The position numbers and the translations under genes are program-made. 44,637 nucleotides of DNA from positions 1 to 44,637 of the forward strand of contig JAJFUK010000111.1 in NCBI GenBank assembly GCA_021372435.1, in the 5' to 3' direction. The stretch is from Actinomycetes bacterium (GTDB taxonomy: Bacteria; Actinomycetota; Thermoleophilia; RBG-16-64-13). This document shows, one piece after another, positions 8,394 through 16,357 of this stretch (within the stretch, counting starts at the first letter, position 1; every line of letters starts with the position of its first letter). Below the pieces are notes generated by a model that was given only the letters and a program-made list of their open reading frames with translations, made no database searches and had not been told where the DNA came from.

Positions 8394-9890
8394 TTGATCA
8401 AGGTCAAGCAGCAGCGCATGGACGAAGATCTCTTTATGCGGAAACACAAGGAAGTGCTTGCCATCTGGCCCACCGGCCGAGACGTCGACCTCGCCGAGGC
8501 GGTCGCGTACCAGAAGGCCCTCCCGGACGGCAAGCGGTTCCACAAGATCCTGCAGAAGGTGCACGAAGAAGGGCGCATCACGCTTTTCCCCCGGCAGGGC
8601 ACCCCGCTCGTCGAAGACGAGATCGCGCTGATCCGTTCGTTGAACGAGCTGGACATCCACCTTCTGCCCTTCACGACCGACAGCTACACGCGCAACCTGC
8701 AGCTGGACAAGGTGGAGAAAGGCCTGCAGGAGACCATCAGGACCGGCAGACCGGCCCTCAATGGGTACCCCCTCATCAACCACGGGGTGAAGACGAACCG
8801 CCGGGTCGTAGAGGCGTGCGACGGGGCCCTCGACCCGCGCTCCTCACGGATCGGCCAGGCTCTGGTGGCGGAGATCGCCTTCGCTTCGGGCATGAACGCG
8901 TTCCCCAACAGCTTCTTCGGGTGGATCGCGGGCTATGACAAGAAGGCCACCGTCGAGGAATGCATCGAGACGGCTCAGTACACCGGCCGGCTCATCGGCT
9001 ACTACGCCGACCACGGGGTGACCATCACCACCGACTGCCACGGCTGGCTGCCCAACTTCGTCATCCCCATGAGCATCAACATGGCCACGCAGATCATCGA
9101 GAGCCTGGTTTCGGCCGAACAGGGCGTGAGGAGCGTCTTCCCCCAGGTGAACATGCAGGGCTGCCTGTTCCAGGATCTCGCCGATATGCGGACTCTGCCC
9201 AAGCTGATGCGGGAGTACCTCGACAAGTTCGGCCATGCCGACGTGCTCATCCCCGGCGTGTTCGGGAGTCAGTCGCCGCTCTTCCCCTTTCCGCAGGAGA
9301 TGGGGAGCGCCTTCGGCTACATCGGCTACACGGCGGTCACCGCCGCCCTGGGAGGTTGCGACGCCGTCTCCGTCAAGACGGTGGACGAGGCTGCGGGCGT
9401 GCCCACCATGGATTCCCACCGGGAGAGCTACCTGGCAGCCAAGTGGATCCTGGGGGTCTTGGAGGACCAGGAGATCGAGATCGACAACGAGATCATCGAC
9501 CAGGAAGAGGCGGTGGCGACCGCGGAGGTGCACGCCATCCTGGAGAAGGTCCTGGAACTGGGCGATGGCGACCTGGTCGTCGGCACCATCAAGGCGGTGG
9601 AGGCGGGGGTGCTCGACTCACCCATGTCCATCAACATCCATGCTCAGGACAAGGTGCTCGGCATCCGCGACAACACGGGCGCCTGCCGGTACCTGGAGTT
9701 CGGCCACCTGCCCATCCCGGAGGACATCAAGGATTTCCACCGGCAGAAGGTGGCCGAACGTGAAAAGGCCGAGGGCCGCAGGCTCGACTACTACGCCTCC
9801 ATCGAGGACTTCTGGGGCATCAGCAAGAGCCGACTGAAGGGCCTGCCGGCGGACAACTCGTCGTTAGGAGGGGGGCAGCAGGCGTGCTAG
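8394..9890 (+). CDS. Glutamate mutase E-like (GlmE-like) adenosylcobalamin mutase subunit, altered active site
   Basis: A 498-residue TIM-barrel protein that aligns over its whole length with the recalled Clostridium cochlearium GlmE: WPTGRDVDL near the start, LNGYPLINHGVK, and RYLEFGHLPIPEDIK near the end. In glutamate mutase the substrate carboxylates are held by an arginine claw; its counterparts here are R67, R100 and R149. The adenosine-contacting Lys and Glu are present as K328 and E332. However, the residue aligned with amine-binding Glu171 is P171 and with Tyr177 is W177, while Y181 is kept. The alignment is ungapped from R149 to Y181. The start is TTG 8394 behind GGAGGA. Its B12 and reactivase partners lie about 19 kb downstream. 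A dicarboxylate substrate lacking an amino group is likely. Confidence 0.88.
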   Translation: MIKVKQQRMDEDLFMRKHKEVLAIWPTGRDVDLAEAVAYQKALPDGKRFHKILQKVHEEGRITLFPRQGTPLVEDEIALIRSLNELDIHLLPFTTDSYTRNLQLDKVEKGLQETIRTGRPALNGYPLINHGVKTNRRVVEACDGALDPRSSRIGQALVAEIAFASGMNAFPNSFFGWIAGYDKKATVEECIETAQYTGRLIGYYADHGVTITTDCHGWLPNFVIPMSINMATQIIESLVSAEQGVRSVFPQVNMQGCLFQDLADMRTLPKLMREYLDKFGHADVLIPGVFGSQSPLFPFPQEMGSAFGYIGYTAVTAALGGCDAVSVKTVDEAAGVPTMDSHRESYLAAKWILGVLEDQEIEIDNEIIDQEEAVATAEVHAILEKVLELGDGDLVVGTIKAVEAGVLDSPMSINIHAQDKVLGIRDNTGACRYLEFGHLPIPEDIKDFHRQKVAEREKAEGRRLDYYASIEDFWGISKSRLKGLPADNSSLGGGQQAC

Positions 9891-10060
9891 TGTTTGCCCG
9901 CGTTACGGGACAGCGGGAGGCGGACAGGGATACCGGCGGATGTGACCCATACGGGTACGCGAAAGGGGGTAGCGAGAAGCAGCGTACGTGCACTTCTTGA
10001 AGAGCAACCTACAAGAGTTGGAAACGCTACAAAGGGTACCCAACAAGGAAGGGGAGTGAG

Positions 10061-11359
10061 ATGAGAAGATCAAAAATGATTCTTGGTCTCGTACTTCTGG
10101 TACTGGCGCTGGGCCTTCTTCCGCTGGTAGCCGCATGCGGAGGAGAAGAGGAGACCACGACCACCGCGCCACCGGCTACTACGGCCACTACGGCCGGCCC
10201 GACGACCACCGCCGGTCCGACGACCACGGCGGCACCGGCGTCGACAGACACCACCGCGCCCGCCGCGATGGAGACGCTCCGGATCGGCGCCATCCTGTCG
10301 CTGTCCGACTGGTACTCGGTCGTCGACGCAGCCGACAAGGTAGACCTCGAGTACACGGCGCAGATGATCAATGACGACGGCGGTATCCAGGTCCAGGGCA
10401 AGAACTACAAGATCGAGCTGGTCATCGAGGATGGCAAGAGCTCCCTCGACGGCAACACCGCCGCTGCCACCAAGCTCGTCTTGGACGAGAAGCTCCCATT
10501 CGTCGTCGGCCCGGGAGCGTTCTTCAATCTGGCCACCACCCCGATCTTCGAGCAGAACAAAGTCCTGCACGTGGCGAACTACAATGGCCTTAATCCGGCC
10601 GAGATGAACAAGGACACCAGATACGCGTTCCTGGGTCTGGACCCGATCACCCAGGCCAATGCCGAACTGAAGTCCCTCATGCTCTACTATCCCGACGTCA
10701 AGACCGTGTGCCTGGCGACTGAGGATGCCACCTACCCGGCCTTCGAGCCGCACTTCAAGGCCCTCGTGGAGAGACTGGGTCTGACCCTCTCGGGCGATCC
10801 GGTGCTGTTCGCCACCAACGCTGAGGACTACAACCCCGTCGCCTCCAAGATCAAGGCCCAGAATCCGGACGCCGTATGGATGCCCGTCGGTATCGACCCG
10901 TCCTACTTCGGCATCCTTACGGGGCTGCGCACGCTGGGCTATGAAGGCCCCGTGACCTTCCCAATCGATGCTCCGTCGGTGACGGGCGCTCTTGGTGACG
11001 CGGCTACCGGCATCGTCGGCGTCCTCAGCAAGCAGGTCACCGACCCGCACATCTCGGCACCGATGAAGAGATTGCTGGAGATGGGAGACGTCAACCGGCA
11101 CGTGTTCGGGCTGGCGCCGAATGCGCTCTATCTGCTGGCGCATGCGATCGAAGCGGCCGATAGTCTCGATCCGACCGCGGTACGAGACAAGTGGGAGACG
11201 CTGACCAGCCTTCCGACGCTCTACGGTGACGGGTTCCCGAGCGGGAGCCAGTTATTCGGTCTGACGAACCACGCTTGGGCCCACCCGATCCCGGTCGCCC
11301 TCATCAACAACGGACAGGTGGAGTACAAGCCCTGGATCATTCCAGACGTGACCCCGTGA
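10061..11359 (+). CDS. Branched-chain amino acid-type ABC transporter substrate-binding lipoprotein
   Basis: A 432-residue protein with a lipoprotein signal: MRRSK, a hydrophobic helix, and lipobox V-A-A-C26. A Thr/Ala/Pro-rich linker (residues about 31-67), typical of high-GC Gram-positive lipoproteins, precedes a periplasmic-binding-protein type I domain of the LivJ/amide-binding class (LRIGAILSLSDW, MINDDGGI, VVGPGAFFNLA). The RBS GGAAGGGGAG ends 5 bp before the ATG. It is the first gene of a complete importer. Family members bind branched-chain amino acids, amides, urea or aromatic acids, so the ligand is not predictable; the catabolic neighbours suggest an organic acid or aromatic compound. 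Confidence 0.92.
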   Translation: MRRSKMILGLVLLVLALGLLPLVAACGGEEETTTTAPPATTATTAGPTTTAGPTTTAAPASTDTTAPAAMETLRIGAILSLSDWYSVVDAADKVDLEYTAQMINDDGGIQVQGKNYKIELVIEDGKSSLDGNTAAATKLVLDEKLPFVVGPGAFFNLATTPIFEQNKVLHVANYNGLNPAEMNKDTRYAFLGLDPITQANAELKSLMLYYPDVKTVCLATEDATYPAFEPHFKALVERLGLTLSGDPVLFATNAEDYNPVASKIKAQNPDAVWMPVGIDPSYFGILTGLRTLGYEGPVTFPIDAPSVTGALGDAATGIVGVLSKQVTDPHISAPMKRLLEMGDVNRHVFGLAPNALYLLAHAIEAADSLDPTAVRDKWETLTSLPTLYGDGFPSGSQLFGLTNHAWAHPIPVALINNGQVEYKPWIIPDVTP

Positions 11360-11367
11360 GGGTAGAT

Positions 11368-11386
11368 AGCCGGCCGACGGCCGGCT
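11368..11386 (+). promoter_or_regulatory. Perfect 8-bp stem-loop downstream of binding-protein gene
   Basis: AGCCGGCC, loop GAC, GGCCGGCT. It begins 9 bp after the stop of the binding-protein gene and has no T-run. It may stabilise the upstream mRNA end or cause partial attenuation. Confidence 0.5.
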
Positions 11387-11399
11387 GACACTACAGAAC

Positions 11400-11447
11400 G
11401 AGCCGGCCGGCGCGGGCAGGATGCGCCCGCTCCGCGCCGGGCGGCTC
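11400..11447 (+). terminator. Long GC-rich hairpin, likely attenuator or mRNA processing site
   Basis: The arms at 11400-11415 and 11432-11447 are 16 bp with one mismatch (GAGCCGGCCGGCGCGG against CCGCGCCGGGCGGCTC). No poly-T follows, so it is not a classic intrinsic terminator. Its position between the binding-protein gene and the first permease gene fits differential expression, as is common in ABC importer operons. Confidence 0.5.
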
Positions 11448-11478
11448 CCTACTCTCGGCAAGACGAAAGACGAGTTGA

Positions 11479-12345
11479 TTGGTTGAAAGCGTGGAGACTG
11501 CAGTTCAAACAGTGATCAACGTAGTCCTGCTCGGGGTGGTCTACATCCTCATGGGCGTGGGGTTCGCGTTCATCCTCAACCTGCTGGGTATCTTCAACCT
11601 GGCCCACGGCGCCATCTTCATGTCCGCTGCGTATGGCTGCTATCTATTGGTGGTCAAGCTTGGTCTGCCCGGGTTCGTGGCCTTCCCATTGACGGTCCTG
11701 GCCGCCGCCGCATTCGGTGTACTTGTGGAGAGGTTCTTGTTCAGGCCTATGAAGGCCGACTTCAACCGCACTATGATGGTCTGCATCGCCCTCTCCACCA
11801 TCCTCGTGACCACTTTCAACCGGTTCCTGGGCACGAGGGCGCTTTCCATACCTCCCTTCCTCGCCGGGACGACCGGCATCGGCCCTTACAAGGTCCAGAC
11901 CGATAGGATATTGGCCTTTGCCATCGGTGTCGTGATCCTTGTGGCGATCATCCTGTTCGTCGATCGCTCCCGTTGGGGAGCGCAGATGCAGGCCGTCACC
12001 CAGAACAGGGAGGGTGCCGCCCTGCAGGGCATACGCTTCGGCCGGGTCGCCGCCATCGCCTGCGCCGTCGGTTTCGGACTTGCCGCCATAGGCGGAGTGT
12101 TCATGGGCTCGTTGTACAACCTGACGCCGTTCATCGGCGACGTCACGCTCATCAAGGTGCTGATGCTCGTGATCCTGGCGGGGCTGGGCAGCTTCAACGG
12201 TATCTTCTACGTCGGAGCCCTGCTGGGCGTGCTCTATGGGGCTCTGCCGGTAGTCCTCAATGGAGCGGTGGTCGACGCCCTGGCGTCGATCATGGTCCTA
12301 GCGCTCTTGGTCATCAGACCTCGGGGGTTCTTCGGCCATGAGTGA
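11479..12345 (+). CDS. Branched-chain amino acid-type ABC transporter permease (LivH-like)
   Basis: A 288-residue integral membrane protein with about eight hydrophobic segments. It has the LivH-type sequences NLLGIFNLAHGAIFMSAA near the N-terminus and AVTQNREGAALQGI, the cytoplasmic loop that contacts the ATPase. The start is TTG 11479; GTG 11491 would remove four residues, and neither has a strong RBS. Its 3' end overlaps the next permease gene by 8 bp. It forms the channel with the following LivM-like protein. Assignment to the importer family is firm; the substrate is unknown. Confidence 0.92.
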   Translation: MVESVETAVQTVINVVLLGVVYILMGVGFAFILNLLGIFNLAHGAIFMSAAYGCYLLVVKLGLPGFVAFPLTVLAAAAFGVLVERFLFRPMKADFNRTMMVCIALSTILVTTFNRFLGTRALSIPPFLAGTTGIGPYKVQTDRILAFAIGVVILVAIILFVDRSRWGAQMQAVTQNREGAALQGIRFGRVAAIACAVGFGLAAIGGVFMGSLYNLTPFIGDVTLIKVLMLVILAGLGSFNGIFYVGALLGVLYGALPVVLNGAVVDALASIMVLALLVIRPRGFFGHE

Positions 12346-13375
12346 GGTGACAAAGATCAGCCCGGCGCCCGAAGAAGCCGCGAGAATCGAAGAGGCTCCC
12401 AAGACGAGGCCACGGCGTTGGCCCCGCCTGAGTATGGTGGGTGCGCTGGCCGTCGTGCTCGCTCTTCTTCCCTTGGGGATATCCGGCTCCTACTACATGC
12501 ACGTCTTGATCCTCGCGTTCATGTATGTAGTCATCGCGAGCTCGTGGCGCGCTATCTCGATATCAGGGCAATTCAACATCGCCATCGGCGCCTTCATGGG
12601 CATCGGCGCCTACGCGACCGCGATACCTTCGGTCTGGCTGCATTGGTCGCCGTGGGTGACCATCCCGCTGGGCGCCGTTGCAGCGACCATCGTGGGTGCT
12701 GCGCTCGCCTTTCCGTTCGCGCGGCTGCGGACGATCTACTACGCGATGGGCACCCTCTTCCTGGGCTACGTCGTCATCAACCTCATCACCGCGGGGGGAA
12801 AGACGACCGGCATGAGCACAGGACTTGGCGGAGTACAACCGCTGTTCAGCGACCGCACGTACTACTACTACCTGACCTTCGGTCTGATGATCGTCAGCAT
12901 GCTCTGCATGTACAGGTTCGAGTTCAGTCGCATCGGCGTGAGGATGAAGGCCGTGGCACAGTCCCACGAGGTGGCCGCAAGCGTGGGTATCGGAGAAAGG
13001 CGCAATCGCATCCTGGCCGTCGCGTTCGGCAGCTTCTTCGCCGGCCTCATGGGAGCCGTCTATTGCCACTACCAAGGAGTCGCTTCACCGAGCAGTTATG
13101 GTCTGGGAGCGACGCTCTGGATCATCATGTACATTCTCGTCGGCGGGATCAACAGCTTCTGGGGGCCGGCCATCGGCGTCGGGATCCTCTTGATCATCCC
13201 GGAGTTCTTCTTCCGCGATCTGAAGGGCGACCTCCCGTACGTCACAGCCGCCATGCTGCTGATCATCGCCTTCACGATGCCCGAAGGCATCGCCGGACTC
13301 GTGAAACTGGTCAGGGGGCGGATCTTCGACCGCGGGCGCAGGGAGGAGGTGAGGGCCGATGCTTCTGGAGACTAG
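12338..13375 (+). CDS. Branched-chain amino acid-type ABC transporter permease (LivM-like)
   Basis: A 345-residue membrane protein with a charged N-terminal extension of about 35 residues, then multiple hydrophobic segments. Typical LivM features are SGQFNIAIGAFMGIGAYA and the coupling loop MKAVAQSHEVAASVGI. LGATLWIIMYILVGGINSF matches the conserved late transmembrane region. It overlaps the LivH-like gene by 8 bp and the LivG-like gene by 17 bp, so the four genes are co-translated. It pairs with the LivH-like permease. Confidence 0.92.
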   Translation: MSEVTKISPAPEEAARIEEAPKTRPRRWPRLSMVGALAVVLALLPLGISGSYYMHVLILAFMYVVIASSWRAISISGQFNIAIGAFMGIGAYATAIPSVWLHWSPWVTIPLGAVAATIVGAALAFPFARLRTIYYAMGTLFLGYVVINLITAGGKTTGMSTGLGGVQPLFSDRTYYYYLTFGLMIVSMLCMYRFEFSRIGVRMKAVAQSHEVAASVGIGERRNRILAVAFGSFFAGLMGAVYCHYQGVASPSSYGLGATLWIIMYILVGGINSFWGPAIGVGILLIIPEFFFRDLKGDLPYVTAAMLLIIAFTMPEGIAGLVKLVRGRIFDRGRREEVRADASGD

Positions 13376-14120
13376 AGCGCTGACGAAAAGGTTCGGCGGA
13401 TTGCGGGCGGTCAACGACTTCGATATCTGCGTGGCCGAAGGCGAGATCGTGGGCCTCATCGGCCCCAACGGAGCCGGCAAGTCGACCGTCTTCAACCTGA
13501 TCACCGGGGTTCTTCCTGTGACAAGCGGCACGATCACGTTCCAGGGCAAGGACATCACACGCAGGCAGCCGGAGCAGGTAGCGGCCCTGGGCATCGGCCG
13601 CACGTTCCAGCTCAACCCGCTCTTCCACGAGTTCACCGTACTCGAGAACGTCACTTCGTCGTTCCAACTGCACCCCTACTCGAGCCTGTTCGACATCTTC
13701 TTCAACACCCCCAAGTACCGCCGCAACGAAGCCTTCATCCGGGAGAAGGCGTACGAGATATTGGAGCTGGTAGGCCTGTCGAAAGAGGCCGACGAGCTGG
13801 CGAAGAACCTCGCCCATGGGCATCAGAAGATGCTCGGAGTGGCGCGCGCGCTGGCAACGAAGCCTACGCTCCTCTTACTCGACGAGCCTTTGGCAGGCAT
13901 GAACCCGTCGGAGATCCAACACAGCCTCGATACCATCCGGGGCATGCGCGACAACGGGATCACCGTCCTCATCGTCGAGCACAACATGCAAATCCTCAGC
14001 CTTTGCGACCGGGTGGTCGTCATCAGTTTCGGCGAGAAGATCTGCGAAGGGTCGCCCGCAGAAGTGAGGGCCAACTCAGAAGTCATCTCCGCGTACTTCG
14101 GGGCCGACTATGTTTGCTGA
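13359..14120 (+). CDS. Branched-chain amino acid-type ABC transporter ATPase (LivG-like)
   Basis: A 253-residue ABC ATPase. Walker A GPNGAGKST spans residues 35-43 and Walker B is LLLLDEPLAGMNP. The Q-loop/LivG insert contains GIGRTFQLNPLFHEFTVLENV. The signature motif reads LAHGHQK rather than LSGGQ or the LSYGQQR usual in LivG, a modest departure. It overlaps its neighbours by 17 bp (upstream) and 11 bp (downstream). It energises the importer together with the LivF-like ATPase. Confidence 0.92.
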   Translation: MLLETRALTKRFGGLRAVNDFDICVAEGEIVGLIGPNGAGKSTVFNLITGVLPVTSGTITFQGKDITRRQPEQVAALGIGRTFQLNPLFHEFTVLENVTSSFQLHPYSSLFDIFFNTPKYRRNEAFIREKAYEILELVGLSKEADELAKNLAHGHQKMLGVARALATKPTLLLLDEPLAGMNPSEIQHSLDTIRGMRDNGITVLIVEHNMQILSLCDRVVVISFGEKICEGSPAEVRANSEVISAYFGADYVC

Positions 14121-14817
14121 GATACGGAACATATCTGTCTACTACAACAAATCGATGGCCGTCAAAGATGTCACGGTCAACGTCCCCGAGGGCGGGGTGG
14201 TGAGCATCATCGGCGCCAACGGCGCCGGCAAGAGCACGATATTGAGATCCCTGATGGGTCTGGTACCCATCAGGCATGGCGACATACTCTTCAACGGCGA
14301 GAGCGTGACCCGCCTGGAAACCGCCGCCAGGGTCAAGAAGGGCATAGCCCTCGTGCCCGAGGGCCGGCAGTTGTTCCCCTATCTGCCCGTCATCACCAAT
14401 CTCAAGTTGGGAGCGACTGTGCGTAGAGACCGAGCCGGCATCGCTGAGTCTCTAGAGTACGTTTTTCGACTGTTCCCGCGGCTCAAGGAGCGGCAGAAAC
14501 AGAACGCCGGGACTTTGAGCGGCGGTGAGCAGCAGATGCTGGCGATCGGGAGGGGTCTCATGGCCAATCCACGCCTGCTGTGCCTCGACGAACCTTCCGT
14601 GGGCCTCGCCCCCATCGTGGTGGAACAGGTCGGCGAAGTGATCAGGGACATCAACGGACGGGGCATCAGCGTCCTGCTCGTGGAACAGAACGCCCACCTC
14701 GCCCTCGGCGTCTGCCAGACCGGCTACGTGCTCGAAGTCGGCAGGGTGGTGCTCGAGGGCGATCGTGAGACCATCAGGTGCAGCGATATCGTCAGAAGAG
14801 CCTACCTCGGAGGATAG
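14110..14817 (+). CDS. Branched-chain amino acid-type ABC transporter ATPase (LivF-like)
   Basis: A 235-residue ABC ATPase with Walker A GANGAGKST (residues about 35-43), the LivF-typical GIALVPEGRQLFPYLPVITNL, signature LSGGEQQ and Walker B LLCLDEPSVGLAP. It overlaps the LivG-like gene by 11 bp and is the last gene of the importer block. A 121-bp gap separates it from the aldo/keto reductase start, so the downstream genes may be read by run-through. Confidence 0.93.
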   Translation: MFAEIRNISVYYNKSMAVKDVTVNVPEGGVVSIIGANGAGKSTILRSLMGLVPIRHGDILFNGESVTRLETAARVKKGIALVPEGRQLFPYLPVITNLKLGATVRRDRAGIAESLEYVFRLFPRLKERQKQNAGTLSGGEQQMLAIGRGLMANPRLLCLDEPSVGLAPIVVEQVGEVIRDINGRGISVLLVEQNAHLALGVCQTGYVLEVGRVVLEGDRETIRCSDIVRRAYLGG

Positions 14818-14938
14818 GGGGACAAAGGCAGTGATAGACGACGGCGATCCCCCACCCGGCCACCTGAGTCCGGCGCGTCCGCGCGACTCGTCGCTCCCGA
14901 CGGCCGCTGAGTCGGTCACGAGCGGGGTGACACGCGGC

Positions 14939-15940
14939 ATGCAGTACAGAAGTATGGGCAGGTCCGGCCTCAAGGTGTCGGCCCTTTCGCTTGGCACCCT
15001 CTGGTTCGGTAACCGAGTGGACGAACGGACGGCCCGCGAGATCATCGACAGGGCCCTCGCGGCCGGAATCAACTGCCTCGACACCGCCGATATCTACGGT
15101 AAGGACAGGTGGGACACGCCTGAGCGGGGGCCGGCGGAGGAGATCGTCGGGCGGGCACTCAAAGGTCGACGCGGATCGGTGGTGTTGGCGACCAAGGTGT
15201 GCGCGATGACCGGGCCGGGAGTTAATGACCGGGGACTCGGCCGCAAGCACATCTTCGAGGGGGTCCATGAGAGCCTCTACCGTCTCCGGACCGACTACAT
15301 CGATATCCTCTACCTCCACGAACCCGACTACTCCACTCCCCTCGAGGAATCTCTGGAAGCCCTCAACGACCTGGTGCGACAGGGCAAGATCCTCTATATC
15401 GGTCTGTCCAACTACTACGCCTGGCAGGTCTGCAAGGCGCTGTGGTACACCGACAAGAGGAACCTCGCCGGGGTCGACTGCATCCAGATGGTCTATAACG
15501 TCGTAGCCCGCGACGCCGAGCTGGAGATGACCAGGCTCTGCGAGGCCGAAGGTCTCGGCATCAACGTCTGGGGAGCGCTCGCGGGCGGGTTGCTGTCGGG
15601 GAAGTATCTGCAGTACGACCCGGGCGGGCCGCCGCCGGAGGACGTGAAGCCCTATCCCGGCACGTGGCGGACCCAGTACTTCGAGGCGGTGAGCCGCCTG
15701 AGCGACGTCGCCGGCGGGCGTAGCCTCCCCCAGTTCTCTCTGGCCTGGTTGCTGCGGGATCCCCTGGTGAGCTCGATCGTCTGCGGGGTGTCCTCGGTGG
15801 AACAGTTGGAGGAGAACCTCCGCGCCCTCGATCTGGAGCTGAGCGATGAGGACCTGAACGCCTGCGACGAGATCTGGCAAGGACTCCGGCCCACTCCCGC
15901 CATGTTCTACGCCCGGGGTTATGGCATCGATTTCAAGTAG
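14939..15940 (+). CDS. Aldo/keto reductase
   Basis: A 333-residue TIM-barrel oxidoreductase. The catalytic tetrad is complete: D48, Y53, K86 and H127 (DTADIYG, LATKV, LYLHEPD). SIVCGVSSVEQLEEN near the C-terminus is the NADPH-binding region of the YajO/Tas/YghZ-like branch. The start is ATG 14939 by family length; an in-frame GTG at 14831 would add 36 residues of low-complexity sequence. Members reduce aldehydes and ketones with NADPH, and some cleave aryl ethers. It is followed by the ABM-fold gene and the LigM-like demethylase, so a role in modifying an aromatic or oxo substrate is plausible but unproven. Confidence 0.9.
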   Translation: MQYRSMGRSGLKVSALSLGTLWFGNRVDERTAREIIDRALAAGINCLDTADIYGKDRWDTPERGPAEEIVGRALKGRRGSVVLATKVCAMTGPGVNDRGLGRKHIFEGVHESLYRLRTDYIDILYLHEPDYSTPLEESLEALNDLVRQGKILYIGLSNYYAWQVCKALWYTDKRNLAGVDCIQMVYNVVARDAELEMTRLCEAEGLGINVWGALAGGLLSGKYLQYDPGGPPPEDVKPYPGTWRTQYFEAVSRLSDVAGGRSLPQFSLAWLLRDPLVSSIVCGVSSVEQLEENLRALDLELSDEDLNACDEIWQGLRPTPAMFYARGYGIDFK

Positions 15941-15989
15941 TGACAGCAGCGAGAAGACAGCGACCGGCATGGAAGGAGCGAACGGCATC

Positions 15990-16277
15990 ATGTTGACGGT
16001 CACCGCCAAGGTAAGGTTGCAGAGCGATAAGACGGAGGAGTTCCTCGAAGCCGTACGGGTGATGAAACCCCAGGTCATGAGGGACCCGGGAGCCACCCAA
16101 TACAGCCTCTACCGGTCGACCGGCGATCCCGACGAGTTCCTGTTCTACGAACGCTACGAGAGCGAGGAGGCGTTCGCCTACCATCTGTCGACCGACCACT
16201 TCAAGACCCTGTCCGGGACCATCGACCCCCTCATGGCCAAGCCGGGGGAGTTCGGCCACTGGGTGGAAGTTGTTTGA
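15990..16277 (+). CDS. Small ABM-fold (quinol monooxygenase-like) protein
   Basis: A 95-residue protein with the dimeric alpha/beta-barrel pattern of antibiotic biosynthesis monooxygenases: LTVTAKVRLQSDKTEEFLEA, DPGATQYSLYRS, EFLFYERYESEEAFAYHLST and a terminal HWVEVV strand. ATG 15990 is preceded by GGAAGGAG at 15971-15978; ATG 15969 is an alternative. The family includes YgiN-type quinol oxidases and many uncharacterised proteins, so oxygen use cannot be assumed in this anaerobic context. It lies immediately upstream of the LigM-like gene. Confidence 0.82.
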   Translation: MLTVTAKVRLQSDKTEEFLEAVRVMKPQVMRDPGATQYSLYRSTGDPDEFLFYERYESEEAFAYHLSTDHFKTLSGTIDPLMAKPGEFGHWVEVV

Positions 16278-16357
16278 CCCCCCGCGCAGGGTAGAAGTCG
16301 AATGTCCATGGGCGAAGATGACCAGGCGAAGACACCCAGCACCTTAGGATGCGCACG

